Source: Prostheceraeus crozeri (taxonomy: Eukaryota > Platyhelminthes > Polycladida > Euryleptidae). Taken from it: a stretch of 64,000 nt of DNA. Position 1 is the first letter of the stretch, and each line of letters starts with the position of its first letter. The stretch lies in the NCBI GenBank assembly GCA_907163375.1, contig CAJQUW010005533.1, forward strand, positions 2,009,001 through 2,073,000, in the 5' to 3' direction. Shown here one piece after another: positions 32,764-44,200 of this stretch. Made by a program: the position numbers and the translations under genes. The notes under the pieces were generated by a model. The model saw nothing but the letters and a program-made list of their open reading frames with translations. It made no database searches and had not been told where the DNA came from.

Positions 32764-33502
32764 ATGTCCCCGAAAAGAAGCACCAGATCTAACTCGACAA
32801 AACCCTCATCGTGTGATAACGTGGAAGGTCTTAAGCATATTCTTGAAGAAAATGGAAGGGAATTGTCCTCCCTGCGGTCCATGTTTGCTTCCAAATTCGA
32901 TATGATAAACGTGAGTATCAATCGGCTTATAACAAGAATTGATGGAATTGAAGCAGCTCTTGATTCCCTGAGGATGGAACAAACAAACCAGAGGCAAGAG
33001 ATCGACAATTTGAAGTCCAATTTGAGCAATTGTAAACCTTACGATCCTGATGTCTTATTTCAAGAGATGGAACAAAGACAAAACTGACTCTCCAATTTGG
33101 TTGTTTTTGGCCTGCCCGAGAAAACTAATGGGAGCGCCGATGAAAGATTTCAGCACAAAGTTTCAGAAATGCAGATGGTAGCGCGCTATCTTGATGTTCC
33201 CAATCTTCAAATTACATCCTAGTATAGATACTAGAATTGGTAAAGCGAGAAACGGCCCAAGGTTGTTGAAAGTGAGACTTGCTGACTTGGAATCAAGAAA
33301 TGACATTTTGAGAAGATCGAAAAGGTTAAGGCATTATGAAAGGCATAGAATTTTCATTAAGCCTGACTTAACAGTTTGCCATCAGAAACAAGAAAAAGTG
33401 TTAAGAGAAGAGCTTAGACTACGCAAAGAGGCGGGAGAAGATGTCATCATCTACAGAGGCAGAGTACAGCATCGATCACTCATTAAGAATTTTCAAAATT
33501 GA
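32764..33502 (+). pseudogene. LINE ORF1 (coiled coil plus RRM-like), one stop and one frameshift
   Basis: Starts MSPKRSTRSNSTKPSS. It has a heptad-rich coiled coil (LKHILEENGRELSSLRSM ... RLITRIDGIEAALDSLR), an in-frame TGA at 33085, then LSNLVVFGLPEKTNGSADER. After a frameshift near 33225 it continues IGKARNGPRLLKVRLADLES and FIKPDLTVCHQKQEKVLREE. This coiled coil, RRM and C-terminal domain order is the L1-type ORF1p plan. A nucleic-acid chaperone role is known for such proteins. Confidence 0.8.
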
Positions 33503-36132
33503 TTTTACCTTATCGAAAGCTTCCAAGATTAATGTCTACGAATTTGAATAGAGCTTTTAACAAAATGGACGACATAGCTGCCTTGATGGGCATAAAAGAG
33601 ATCCATGTTTTTGCCGCAACAGAATCTTGGCTCACCTCGGAGGACCCGGATAGTGCTTTCTCTATCAGTGATTTCCTGACTTTTCGTGATGACAGAGATG
33701 ATGGTCGCCAAGGCGGCGGAGTGGTAGTTTGGGTAAGAACTTATCTCAAACCAATTTTGATTACAACGTCTGGTGACCCTTGTGACTCCATCAGTATCTG
33801 GCTCTACTTTCACGAATTGAACATCTGTTTCGTATGTATTTACATCCCGCCTAATTCTACTGCACAACGTCAGAGAGACACATTGAACTATGTTGCTTTC
33901 AACCTCGATGCATTTTTGTTGCAGCATCCTATGTGTCATATTATGGTGACTGGCCATTTCAACAGAATTGACATTACATCACTGGAAATCGGTTTTGATA
34001 TTTCGAATATTGTGACTGAGCCGACCCGCGGTTCTGCAATCCTGGATTTAGTCGTCTTATCTCCCACTTTGAAAGATGAATACCAATGTTCTGTAGGACC
34101 GCCCATTGCAAACTCAGATCATAATTCCATACTTTGCATTCCTAAAGAATCAGTGAAGTCATCATACGCCAAGGTTTGTACTGTTTTCGACCTGCGTGAG
34201 TCCCACGTCAATGACTTTTTGAGAAGGATGAGTAGTGTAAATTTCTTGCCACTTTACGACATGGAACTGTCTACGGATGAAAAGTGCAATTATCTGACAA
34301 TGGCCTTGCGTTCCAACTTCTGTGAGTCCATTACGTCTACTAAAGTGGTCATGACTGCAAAAGTCAAACCCTTCATTACTCCTTTAATCAAATCGTTGAT
34401 AAATCGACGCTGGTTTGCTTATCGGCAGCGAAATTTTGGTGTTTACCATCATCTTAGTGCTAAAGTAAAGTCTATGATCCTTCAAGGAAAAATGAAATGG
34501 GCACAAAAAGCAAAAGAGAACTCAAAGCAACTCTGGCAAGTGGTTGATGAATATAAGGGCACGAGAAATTCCCGTTCTTCTGCTATTGATTCACTGATGC
34601 TTAAATTTCCGTCAGCCTATCACGCAGTTGAGGAGATAAACAGGGTTTTTATATCTCATCAGTCGAAGCGTCCGAGTCCTTCCATGGAGAATAGCCATAA
34701 CAACAGCGCTGAATGGTGTCCAATTATTGAAGTCGAAATGGTATATAAAGCCCTCTCTGGTATCAAAACAAGTAAAGGCGCCTGGTATTGATGGGATTCC
34801 AAATTCGCTATACAAGATAGCTGCAAGCATCATTACGTCTCCGTTAAGTCACATCATCAACATCTCGATCATACGAAAGGAGTTCCTATCATTTTGGAAG
34901 CAAAGTATTGTCTCTCCGGTTCCCGTCTTATCCTGTTTCAATCGAACAGCTTCGTCCAATTTCCTTACTTCCAACCCCAGCCAAAGTTTGCGAAAAGTTG
35001 ATTTTGGAGTCTGGCATGTCATCCTGTCTACGTAGCGCATTTGGCCATTTTCAGTTTGGTGATGTCACGACTCACGGCTTCGTCCACAACCTCTGCTCTC
35101 ATAGCAATACATGACATCACCACCAGTCTGCTGGAGGATGTGAACATTGCTGGAGTTATGATCATAGCATATGATTTCAGCAAGGCTTTCGACCAACTGG
35201 GTCACGATGTCATTATTCATAGCTTGATCGAAATGAACTTTCCACTCCCCTTCATTCAGTGGATTTTGAGTTACCTGAAAAATCGAAAACAGATGGTCAA
35301 AATGAACAACATTCTAAGTAAGCAAAGCTGCGTGGTGTCGGGTATTCCTCAAGGGTCTTTGATGGGACCTTTTCTGTTTAATCTCGTCATTGGTCAAGTG
35401 AGTCCACTTTATCGAACCACATCCTTGATAAAGTACGTTGACGACTGTACTCTGGTTGTTCCTATTTACAAAGACAGTGCAGATTCCCATGTTCATGAGC
35501 ACAAGAATATTAATTTTGGCTTGGTCAGAGAAAGTTGGTCTGAGATTGAATTTCGGCAAATGCAAAGTCCTTTGGGTTCCCAAATCAAAGACTTACCAAC
35601 CTACCGTCATACCAGAGATATCCCAAGCAACTGATCTAAAAATCCTTGGTGTTTATTTAACCGGTGACCTGAAGTGGAACAAGCAAACTGAGAACGTGAT
35701 TCGATGTGCTTCACGACGTCTATATATGCTCTTCGGTTCTTGAAGCCCTTTATCGGTCGAGCTGATTTAATACAAGTATACAATGGCTTAATTCGCTCTG
35801 TGCTTGAGTACTGCTCGCCTGTATTTATTGGCCTCTCTTCGCTAAACAAGTATCTTTTAGATAAGTTGCAAAGACGAGCACATTTTATTATCTGTGGTGA
35901 TTCTTCCTGTCCTTGTGGCTTATTCGAGGACTTACACGAACGACGTGAGAAGGCCTCTCTGAGACTTTTGCTGAAAATTGAAAGCAACCCACAACATCCC
36001 TTACATGAACTGTGTCCCTTAAAGTCTTTGTCATCTGGCAGGTTTTTGCAACCACTGTGTCTGATTACTCGAAGAAGGAACTCATTTTTTCCAAGGACAG
36101 TCGCCATTTTGAACGACACCTTCTTTAGTTGA
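33499..36132 (+). pseudogene. LINE ORF2 endonuclease/reverse transcriptase, frameshifted
   Basis: The AP-type endonuclease is well kept (FAATESWLTSEDPD, GGGVVVWVRTYL, CHIMVTGHFN, ANSDHNSILC). The RT begins after a frameshift near 34775 (PGIDGIPNSLYK) and shows AYDFSKAFDQLGHDV, SGIPQGSLMGPFLFN and LIKYVDDCTLVV. Further shifts lie near 34925, 35075, 35520 and 35720. The C-terminus reads VLEYCSPVFIG and LQRRAHFIICG. Catalytic aspartates are still visible, but no intact product can be made. Confidence 0.88.
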
Positions 36133-36900
36133 TCATCTGATTGTGACATACTCTTCGACATGACATGCTATCTTTCTTCTATTTTAATCATTCCTGAAAT
36201 GTGTACCGGAACTGTATTGATTTTCATTTTTCTTGCAATATATATGATTTATTATTATTATTATTATGGGGGAGTCATCTCGGTAGTATATAAATTGGCA
36301 AAATTTTGACTACTTTTAAAAGTGCTCAAATAACTTTTTGGACCACGGTGGCGTGATCTCCATAAAAAAGTGAATCTTTTCATATAAAAATTTTCACTGT
36401 ATACATATACTTTTTTGAGTCGACACTCTAACCATATATCCCTATACTCTATAACTAACATTAAATTTCCAAGGCTGTCATGAGAATCTGTAAAATACCA
36501 TCATTCCTTCTGCATTACAATCATATGATCATTCAATTCCGTTGTAATTTCTGCAAAGCTGCAATGACTTGCATCTCACATTTGGTGACAATACCACCTG
36601 TATCTCCCTGAGTTCATTTGATAAAGTCGAAAGTGTATAATAAGATATTTAATATTATAAACAATTAAATATCTTTGGTGTATACACATAGGTGATTTAA
36701 ATGCGGAGTTACCACTCTACCTAATATATTTACTCTACTGTATATGATGTATACACTTTCGTTTTCATAAAATGAGCGATTTCACGGAAACGAGCACCAC
36801 ATGTGATATACGAATTTTTGCACTTTTGGAGAAATGTAGCTACACGAATTTTTGACTTATTATGACACCAATGCAGAAGAAAGAAAAGTAATATACAAGT

Positions 36901-37611
36901 CAGGGATGCGGAGTCCTATCATTTTGACTTTATCAGTTGAGGACTCCGGCTTTTGATAGGACTCCGACTCCGGGTGTCACGTATACACAGCCTTTTTTGA
37001 AAAATTAACTGGTAACCTTCATCATAGATCATTATAGGCTTACCTGAACCTATATTTAGTGATCATTGCTGCATCAATTCAATCATTTTCGGTGAAAGTT
37101 GATCAAATATCTCTTTAAATTGGATGCACACGACTCGGCTACTCCCATCTTCTTGATGTCTTTTCTCCAGTCTCTACCAGGCAGGAAAATCCACATCTTT
37201 CTCCAAAAAACATGAGTACACCTTCGATTTCAATATGCGCTTTAGAGGAGCCATCACACACGATTGACGTTTGGGTAAGAGGTAATGTTCTCAAACAAAC
37301 TAATACTTCTTTTTTGTTTCTGATGTGACCTTTGGTGCATAGGTATGATCGAGGCTAGGAAGGCTTGTCTTCTCTACTAAATCACTGAGTAAAAAAGACA
37401 ATCCTTTTTTCACTCTCACGGTTCATTCCCTCAACTATTACAAGCTTTGCATGCACTGGTGTCTCGACTGTACTTTTGTTTGACGGAGAGACATCAAGAA
37501 AGTGACAGCTATGCACGAGAATAAATAATTTTTTGCATTATGTTTCGGGTCAAGTCATAGGCCGGAGTCTGGAGTCCTATCATTTGATAGGACTCAGACT
37601 CCGACTCCCTG
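36901..37611. mobile_element. hAT-type MITE, copy 1 (711 bp)
   Basis: Ends CAGGGATGCGGAGTC and GACTCCGACTCCCTG, with clustered GGAGTC hexamers inside both ends. Flanking 8-bp duplication ATACAAGT/ATACAAAT (7 of 8). Nearly the reverse complement of the element at 38196-38972. It carries only short, unrecognised ORFs. Confidence 0.82.
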
Positions 37612-37634
37612 ATACAAATCCTCCATATCACGAC

Positions 37635-38124
37635 CAGTCGCATAGCCAGGTTTTCATTTCCGGGGGGGGGGGACAATAAATGTGGCCTTTAGTCTATGCT
37701 CTGACAATATTGATTTAATATAAGTGTCTCATCATTCGATACATTTGTCATTGGAAGCAAAAGCGAAATAGAACAGGCGTTTAGATACCCAGTCATGAAT
37801 GGCCTCTACTCGTGGGTGTCGCAAAATAGTGTCGCGTCCTAGCTACAAGCCATACCGAGACGTCCGTGACAGTGCAACTAGTATCGGCGCCTGACCGACT
37901 ATCTGACTCACAGAAATTAACATCTCAGGCGATCGTTGTGTAACAGGGGACATGCGAGAATTAACCAAGCGCGCTACTGTAGGATTTCAGATTCTCACAT
38001 TAATAAATTCATAATTCGACATAGAATGATGTTGATATATAAAACCCCCGTATAAAACACAAAGACTGTCCCCTGAACAGATTTCATTTCGGGGGGGGAC
38101 ATGTCCCCCTTGGCTACGCCACTG
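37635..38124. mobile_element. hAT-type MITE, different family (490 bp)
   Basis: Inverted ends CAGTCGCATAGCCAGG and complement of CAGTGGCGTAGCCAAGG, each followed by a G run. Perfect 8-bp target duplication ATCACGAC at 37627-37634 and 38125-38132. No transposase. Confidence 0.87.
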
Positions 38125-38195
38125 ATCACGACAACCTTGAGAGGTAATATGGTTTGTTATATTAGCAATTCGATGGCTATACCATTGCTTTAAAG

Positions 38196-38972
38196 CAGGG
38201 ATGCGGAGTCGGAGTCTGAGTCCCGGAGTCCTATCATTTTTTCTGGAGTCGGAGTCTGGAGTCCTATCTCCAGACTCCGGCCTATGACTTGACCCGAAAC
38301 ATAATGCAAAAAATTATTTATTCTCGTGCATAGCTGTCACTTTCTTGATGTCTCTCCGTCAAACAAAAGTACAGTCGAGACACCAGTGCATGCAAAGCTT
38401 GTAATAGTTGAGGGAATGAACCGTGAGAGTGAAAAAAGGATTGTCTTTTTTACTCAGTGATTTAGTAGAGAAGACAAGCCTTCCTAGCCTCGATCATACC
38501 TATGCACCAAAGGTCACATCAGAAACAAAAAAGAAGTATTAGTTTGTTTGAGAACATTACCTCTTACCCAAACGTCAATCGTGTGTGATGGCTCCTCTAA
38601 AGCGCATATTGAAATTGAAGGTGTACTCATGTTTTTTGGAGAAATATGTGGATTTTCCTGCCTGGTAGAGACTGGAGAAAAGACATCAAGAAGATGGGAG
38701 TAGCCGAGTCGCATGCATCCAACCATATATGCATCCAACTGAAAGCGACATTTGATCAACTTTCATCGAAAATGATTGATTAATTGATACAGAAATGATC
38801 ACTAAATATAGGTTCAGGTAAACCTAATGATCTATATGATATAGGTTACCAGTTAATTTTTCAAAAAAGCTCTGTATACTTGACACCCGGAGTCGGAGTC
38901 CTGTCAAAAGCCGGAGTCCTATCAACCCCCGGACTCGGAGTCCTATCAAAATGATAGGACTCCGCATCCCTG
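38196..38972. mobile_element. hAT-type MITE, copy 2 (777 bp), inverted to copy 1
   Basis: Ends CAGGGATGCGGAGTCGG and GACTCCGCATCCCTG. Perfect 8-bp duplication CTTTAAAG on both sides. Together with copy 1 it makes a long inverted repeat of about 0.7-kb arms around the 490-bp element. Confidence 0.87.
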
Positions 38973-39620
38973 CTTTAAAGCTCATGTCTTGTTATGCTAT
39001 AATATAATTTTCTTAAGCGTGATGACATCACAAACTATCTGCCACTGAAATAGCAAAAACATCATTATAAAGAAAATAATCTTTTAAAGATGAAAATGGA
39101 TCAACATTACTATTCAGCACTATTCAGATTCAAGAAAATACGCCTTGTGAATCATAAAATCATGCCACTGAAAATTGAATTAAAACATGACATCTCATCC
39201 AAGAGTCTCTCAATGATAGATCTCAACTTTTCCTTGAAGACTTCAACGGACTTGCATTATAATGCAGCTCATGAAATGTTCTGATCATCAGCTTAATTTC
39301 CGCTTAATTTTGTCTTGTCTGATAGGAAATGTGAGAGGACCAGCGTCTAGTGTCAACTGTCACTCTTTACTGACAGCTTAACACCTCTTTGTTATATACA
39401 GATGAAAGTTTCTTCATAATCAATTGAATTCATATTTTGACTGATAAATGATGTCATAGTTTGTGAAACGATCGTAAGATGATGGCGACGTCAGGGAGAC
39501 TGTTGTACAGAACCCTACACACACAAACGAGACAACGGCGGCAAAGCTCAAAGCACCTGCATTATGATGCTTGTTAGCAAATATTCATTCCTTTGATATC
39601 CAACTTGCTTCACACCATAG

Positions 39621-41157
39621 CCCGGTCTTCATGTGAATATTTTTTCCTCCAAATTGATAGTATGCATTAAATTACGTATTACCGCTCTCATCATCAATGA
39701 CCTTTTTTCCAGAGAAGGTACTGAATGAATATTCTTGAAACTTAAACCATGTATCAGTAAATTATGCTTTATATTATATGCCATTTCTAAAGCTTTTTGT
39801 CCCATCGTACATTGAACAGCCGACAAAACAGCAATTTCGCACCATGTCGTAATGCTTTTTTTGCCACGATATGGACCGCACTAAAATGGGTTCAAATTTA
39901 GGCGCATCTATTTCTCATTTTTAGCCCTTTTAGACAATTAAATATCTTTGGTAGGATCTATTGCTCACAATTAACCACTAATACTATGATATAAATTTAA
40001 AGTATGCCAAAATAATCCATGAAGCATTTTTCACATGCTTGTTTGTTGAAATTGAACATGTCCATCTACGACAACTTTGTCTAAAAATGGGTTGACATAT
40101 CGACTTTGGTTGCCAACTTTGTGCAAATGAAACGGTCTTACAGAAATCAACAACTTTCCCACCGCACTCTTCTTCTGACCCAGGAATCGAATTGAAGTCC
40201 GTGATGAGGTGATCCGTTCGTTATACTTTTTTCATTAGGTGACGCCGGTTTATAGTTCCGTTTGCATAAACTAGCGAAGAATTAAATTGCGATTCTGCTC
40301 GATTTCTGGGTCATGTAATGACGAAAGGTATGGATTCTTTCATTTATTTAATTGTTGTCATCATAGAGAAAGAATGTCAAGTAGAACCACTATATGCAGT
40401 TTACTCTACCCACATGATGCCACCTTTTACCATTCATGATCTGTTCTTCTTAGAAAGATTCAAAATTTGTGGCATTTGAATGCGAAGTTTGATTATTGTA
40501 TTTTTGCTTGCGTATTCTAAGGTTCTATGTAGATGATCGGTAAAGTAATTGAATAAAATGAAAACATCAAATGGCATTACCAGCATGGCAGTTTATTTGA
40601 CAAGTCAATCTGTCGGGTATATGAACCAGAATGTACAGAGTTCACAAAGAACCACAGAAACATGATTAGAAAATAGAATTGAAATATATACGACATTTAA
40701 TAAAAATATTCTCTCATTTCATACAGAACGGTTCACTTTCCAACAAAATACAAGTAGGCTGATTCGTCCATGTAAAACAGGTGTCACTAAATTTCACAAC
40801 ATGATACATGTAGTCTATAGAGTAAAGCATAATACTGATATTCCAACTACTAACTTAGAAATAACACAGGTTCATTGTTGCTTTATACATTGAAAGGGCA
40901 TTATTACATTGGACTGCAAACAATTAAAGTGAATGAGATAGGTGACACATCTTAAACATACCAAATGATAAAATGTGCAATTAAAATCTTGATGAAATTT
41001 CGAATTTGCAAATAGCCAAATATACAATCCATTGTAATGAGCGCCAATTACAATCCACAAAATTGGATTATAAAGAAACAATGAGATTTCGCTTGAGAGA
41101 TGTCAGTAATCTAAAATCTCTAAGTAGATCAATGATCCTCTTGCTGCAGGAAAAGTA
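39621..41157. other. 3' side of the fusion gene
   Basis: Presumed 3'UTR and flank. ATTAAA (minus strand) occurs at about 40696-40701 and AATAAA at 40593-40598, as candidate poly(A) signals. No coding remnant recognised. Confidence 0.45.
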
Positions 41158-41226
41158 TTATTTTGACAAAGATTCTTCACCAACAAGAATTAACAAAATG
41201 CGACGATAATCACCTGACGTGTCATC
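41158..41226 (-). CDS. Fusion gene exon 10: annexin C-terminus and stop
   Basis: DDTSGDYRRILLILVGEESL plus SK and TAA. DTSGDY is the invariant end of annexin repeat 4, so the annexin core is complete. Acceptor TTTTCTTTTCCAG. It is too short to stand out as an ORF, and it lies 4.7 kb from exon 9. Confidence 0.93.
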   Translation of the reverse strand, partial: DDTSGDYRRILLILVGEESLSK

Positions 41227-44200
41227 CTGGAAAAGAAAATGAGAGATCGCTAGATATCAGTCATTAACTAAAAATTTCATTCAAAAATGTTCCTTTTCAT
41301 GAAGTACGAAACGCTGTAATTTAGTAAAATGCTACATGACAAAACAGCTGTTCAATTACTTTTTTAATTTTCTTTTTTGAGTCATGAGCTTCCCTTAGTG
41401 AAATGTCTATGTAGACCGTACAAAAGGTCTTTGAAACGTTGCCGTCTAGATATTTCCTAATCAACTCCAAGTTCATTATAACAAACAAATTCTAACAAAC
41501 GCTGTTAGATTGGAAGTATCTGAAATCCTGATGCTAGCAATTTTGTTTTCGTAATTAAATTGGCATTTTTCATGGATACATGTCTGATCACTTCGCATAG
41601 ACTAAAATTTAGGCCGTGCAAAAGTCTTCGCGTCTTCTAATAACGCCATGTTTGAGAAGAAAATAATTAGATAATCCAATTCAAATTTTTCATTTCCAAT
41701 AAACTTCACAAAATGTGTTCATCAAAAAATATTAATATATACTTCGTAACACTTTGTATGGCTTCCGTCTGCTGCCAGAACCGCCTGCAACCGTCTGGTT
41801 TTCATCAGATGTAGGCAACCTCAGCTCTTCTTCGATCTCAGTGTCATTGCACTTGCTCCCTGGTCACTCGAATATCAGCGGAGGTGATACTGCAGATGCG
41901 CTTGCAAAAGTGACACTTAATTCCCCTCTGCAGCTCCACAGTGTCTGTCTCCTTTGAGGTCCTTCATTCGTCGTTCTCTGTTCAATTCCTGGAGGACTTT
42001 AGTTCGCTCGTCTTCTTCACAAGTCGTAGACGTAGCAACTGAGGAGCTGTCCCTCCCTCGTCAGGTCCATTTCTCTGACTGTCTCGTTTGTGGTGTAAAC
42101 CACGATGTCCCCCACTTACTGTGCTGTTGTCCTCCCTTTCTTCAACCACAGTGTCTATCTAAGGGTCTTCGGTTTCATCTTTAGATCTTTAACATCGCCC
42201 GTGGCGTGGTGGGGGGGTTGCCCGATTTCTTGACCTCTGTGGCGTCCCGCCACGCCCCTATCCACGAAACAAGGTCGGGATATTCTACCACCACCACCAC
42301 CATCTGGTGATAGATAACGAATATGTGTTCCAGAGATACTGCTCCATTCATCCAAAACGATGATCCAAAGAGCATCAATCGCTCTAGGATTGTATATAAA
42401 GACTTCCTCCTTAAAAATTTGCCACACATTCTCGATTACCGAAATTCCGAGACTTTGGACAGGTCATCGCTGTCAGAGTCGCATGTCATCTACGAAATGA
42501 TTCCTTGTGGAAGATGATGTATGGATTGGTGCTCCATTCAGTTGTAAAATGTTTGCCGATGAATGCATGTGTGGCAAAGCAGCGTCAAGCACCTTCTGGT
42601 ATACCTGCACATTGACCGTCTTGGTATACGAGACCCATCTGGCTCTTTAGTTCATGAGTGAGGGAGAACATTTTACAGATGGGTGTATGTACTTGGCCTT
42701 AAATCTGTTGCGGTCCTGCCAACACCTCTACGATGGTAGAAGCGTCAATTTGGAATGAGTTCAAGTTACTTTCATCAGAAAAATAACATTTCTCAATCTG
42801 CCACAATCCTAAGTTGAACGTAGGCGACATCATTCAAACCGAACTTCATTCCTTCTTAAAAGTGGCTTCTTAATAATGATGCGTACAAATAATCTATACA
42901 TTCTTAATCTTCGTTCGAAAGTATACAAAAAAACTAGCTTGTCGAGTAGAAGTTACTAGTCGTTACGCTCAAATGTTTAACCATTATATCAAGATTTATC
43001 TTATATGCCAATACTGCTCGTCGTTCGATTCTCTTAGTCAAAATGCGCGATCTTCCTGATCAAGGCCGGTCATCTATGTTGTTGAAAGTCGTCGAAATTT
43101 TAGAAGATAATGGCTTTAATAAAAAAGAACTTACATTAAGAGCTAAAAAGAATAAAACTAATAAACAAAAGAGTAATTATGCACATTTTAAATTGTCACT
43201 CGTAAACGATCGTTGTAATCGAAAAATAAATAAATTCATTAAACAATACAACTTGCCAGTTACATTGGTGAATGAGTATGGCTGTCAGACAGCATATTTT
43301 CTTAATAATAAATCTAGTAGTAACTCTTGTGCATGCAGCATGTATCAGGATTTACCGTAATTAATATTAATTAATAAATGTAAACATCGTTTTGTAGTTT
43401 ATCAATAGATATTGATAATGTGACAGTAATTGATAAGTTGATAATAAATCACAACACTCGTTCACAATGTTGAATTTTACAGAGATAAAACTGCTCGGAT
43501 GTTTAAGACCAGGTACGAGGTACACAAGTATGCTATAGAAAATAAAAGCAGCAGTAGCGTTCTATGGCAGCATATTAAAGATAAGCACGACGGTTTCGGA
43601 GGCATCAGGAGCTTTCAGATCGGCTTCATTAGCAAACTGTTCAACACATGAGACACAACAATAACAGAAGCAAAAGCAATCGCACATCTTAAACCCGCAA
43701 TCAACAGAGAATACGAACTTCCAATCTGTCTTCGCAATTTGATAGACATTCATACAATCAGCACATCTCTTAATATACCGTAACTCATTCTTTATACGAA
43801 TATTCACACGATGACACCTAGACATGGTCCACCTAGTTCTATCGACCTTTGAAGGCGCGGGACGCCGAATTACTGTCTTTGTCTGTAGTGACTTTAATAG
43901 AAATTCGACCTTAAAACAGAGAGGAGTTACTTTTTGCCTTTTTCAATAATTTATTGTTACTTTTTCAAGATATACTGAACAAACCGACGACTAACTTTGA
44001 TAAGCGAAGTCTTCTCTGTTTGTTATTTCCCCTTTCGCGACATTAAGACTACCAACTGCAATTCATCTACTAAAACTCTTGGTATATTCAATAAATAAAC
44101 CTGAATAACATAGGATCATTGTTTCAAATGATAATTGTCATAGAATGTCTAAAAGTTTGAATGTACATAGCTATTATGCTATGTTAGACTGTTGTTTAAC

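Larger units (their letters stand above)
32640..36268 (+). mobile_element. Degenerate two-ORF LINE with TTA-repeat tail
   Basis: The order on the plus strand is a tRNA-like segment (32668-32735), an ORF1 remnant (32764-33502), an endonuclease/RT ORF2 remnant (33499-36132), a 3'UTR, and a (TTA)n tail ending at about 36266. It is inserted among foldback sequences that continue on both sides. Five or more frameshifts in ORF2 show it is dead. The family differs from the CR1-like element (no PHD finger, YVDD instead of YADD). Confidence 0.85.
36269..39620. mobile_element. Foldback element, copy B, with nested hAT insertions
   Basis: Pieces match copy A: 36272-36372 (inverted to 31015-31128), 36472-36735 (inverted to about 31559-31750), 38133-38190 (to 31795-31850), 39005-39308 and 39563-39615 (to 31970-32250). 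Removing three hAT-type insertions (36901-37611, 37635-38124, 38196-38972) and one copy of each target duplication restores colinearity with copy A. A further insertion of about 250 bp lies at 39309-39563. Confidence 0.7.

Noticed and set aside
36901-38972. One large 2-kb palindromic transposon
   Set aside because: Each arm has its own ends and its own 8-bp duplication, so these are two insertions plus a third between them.
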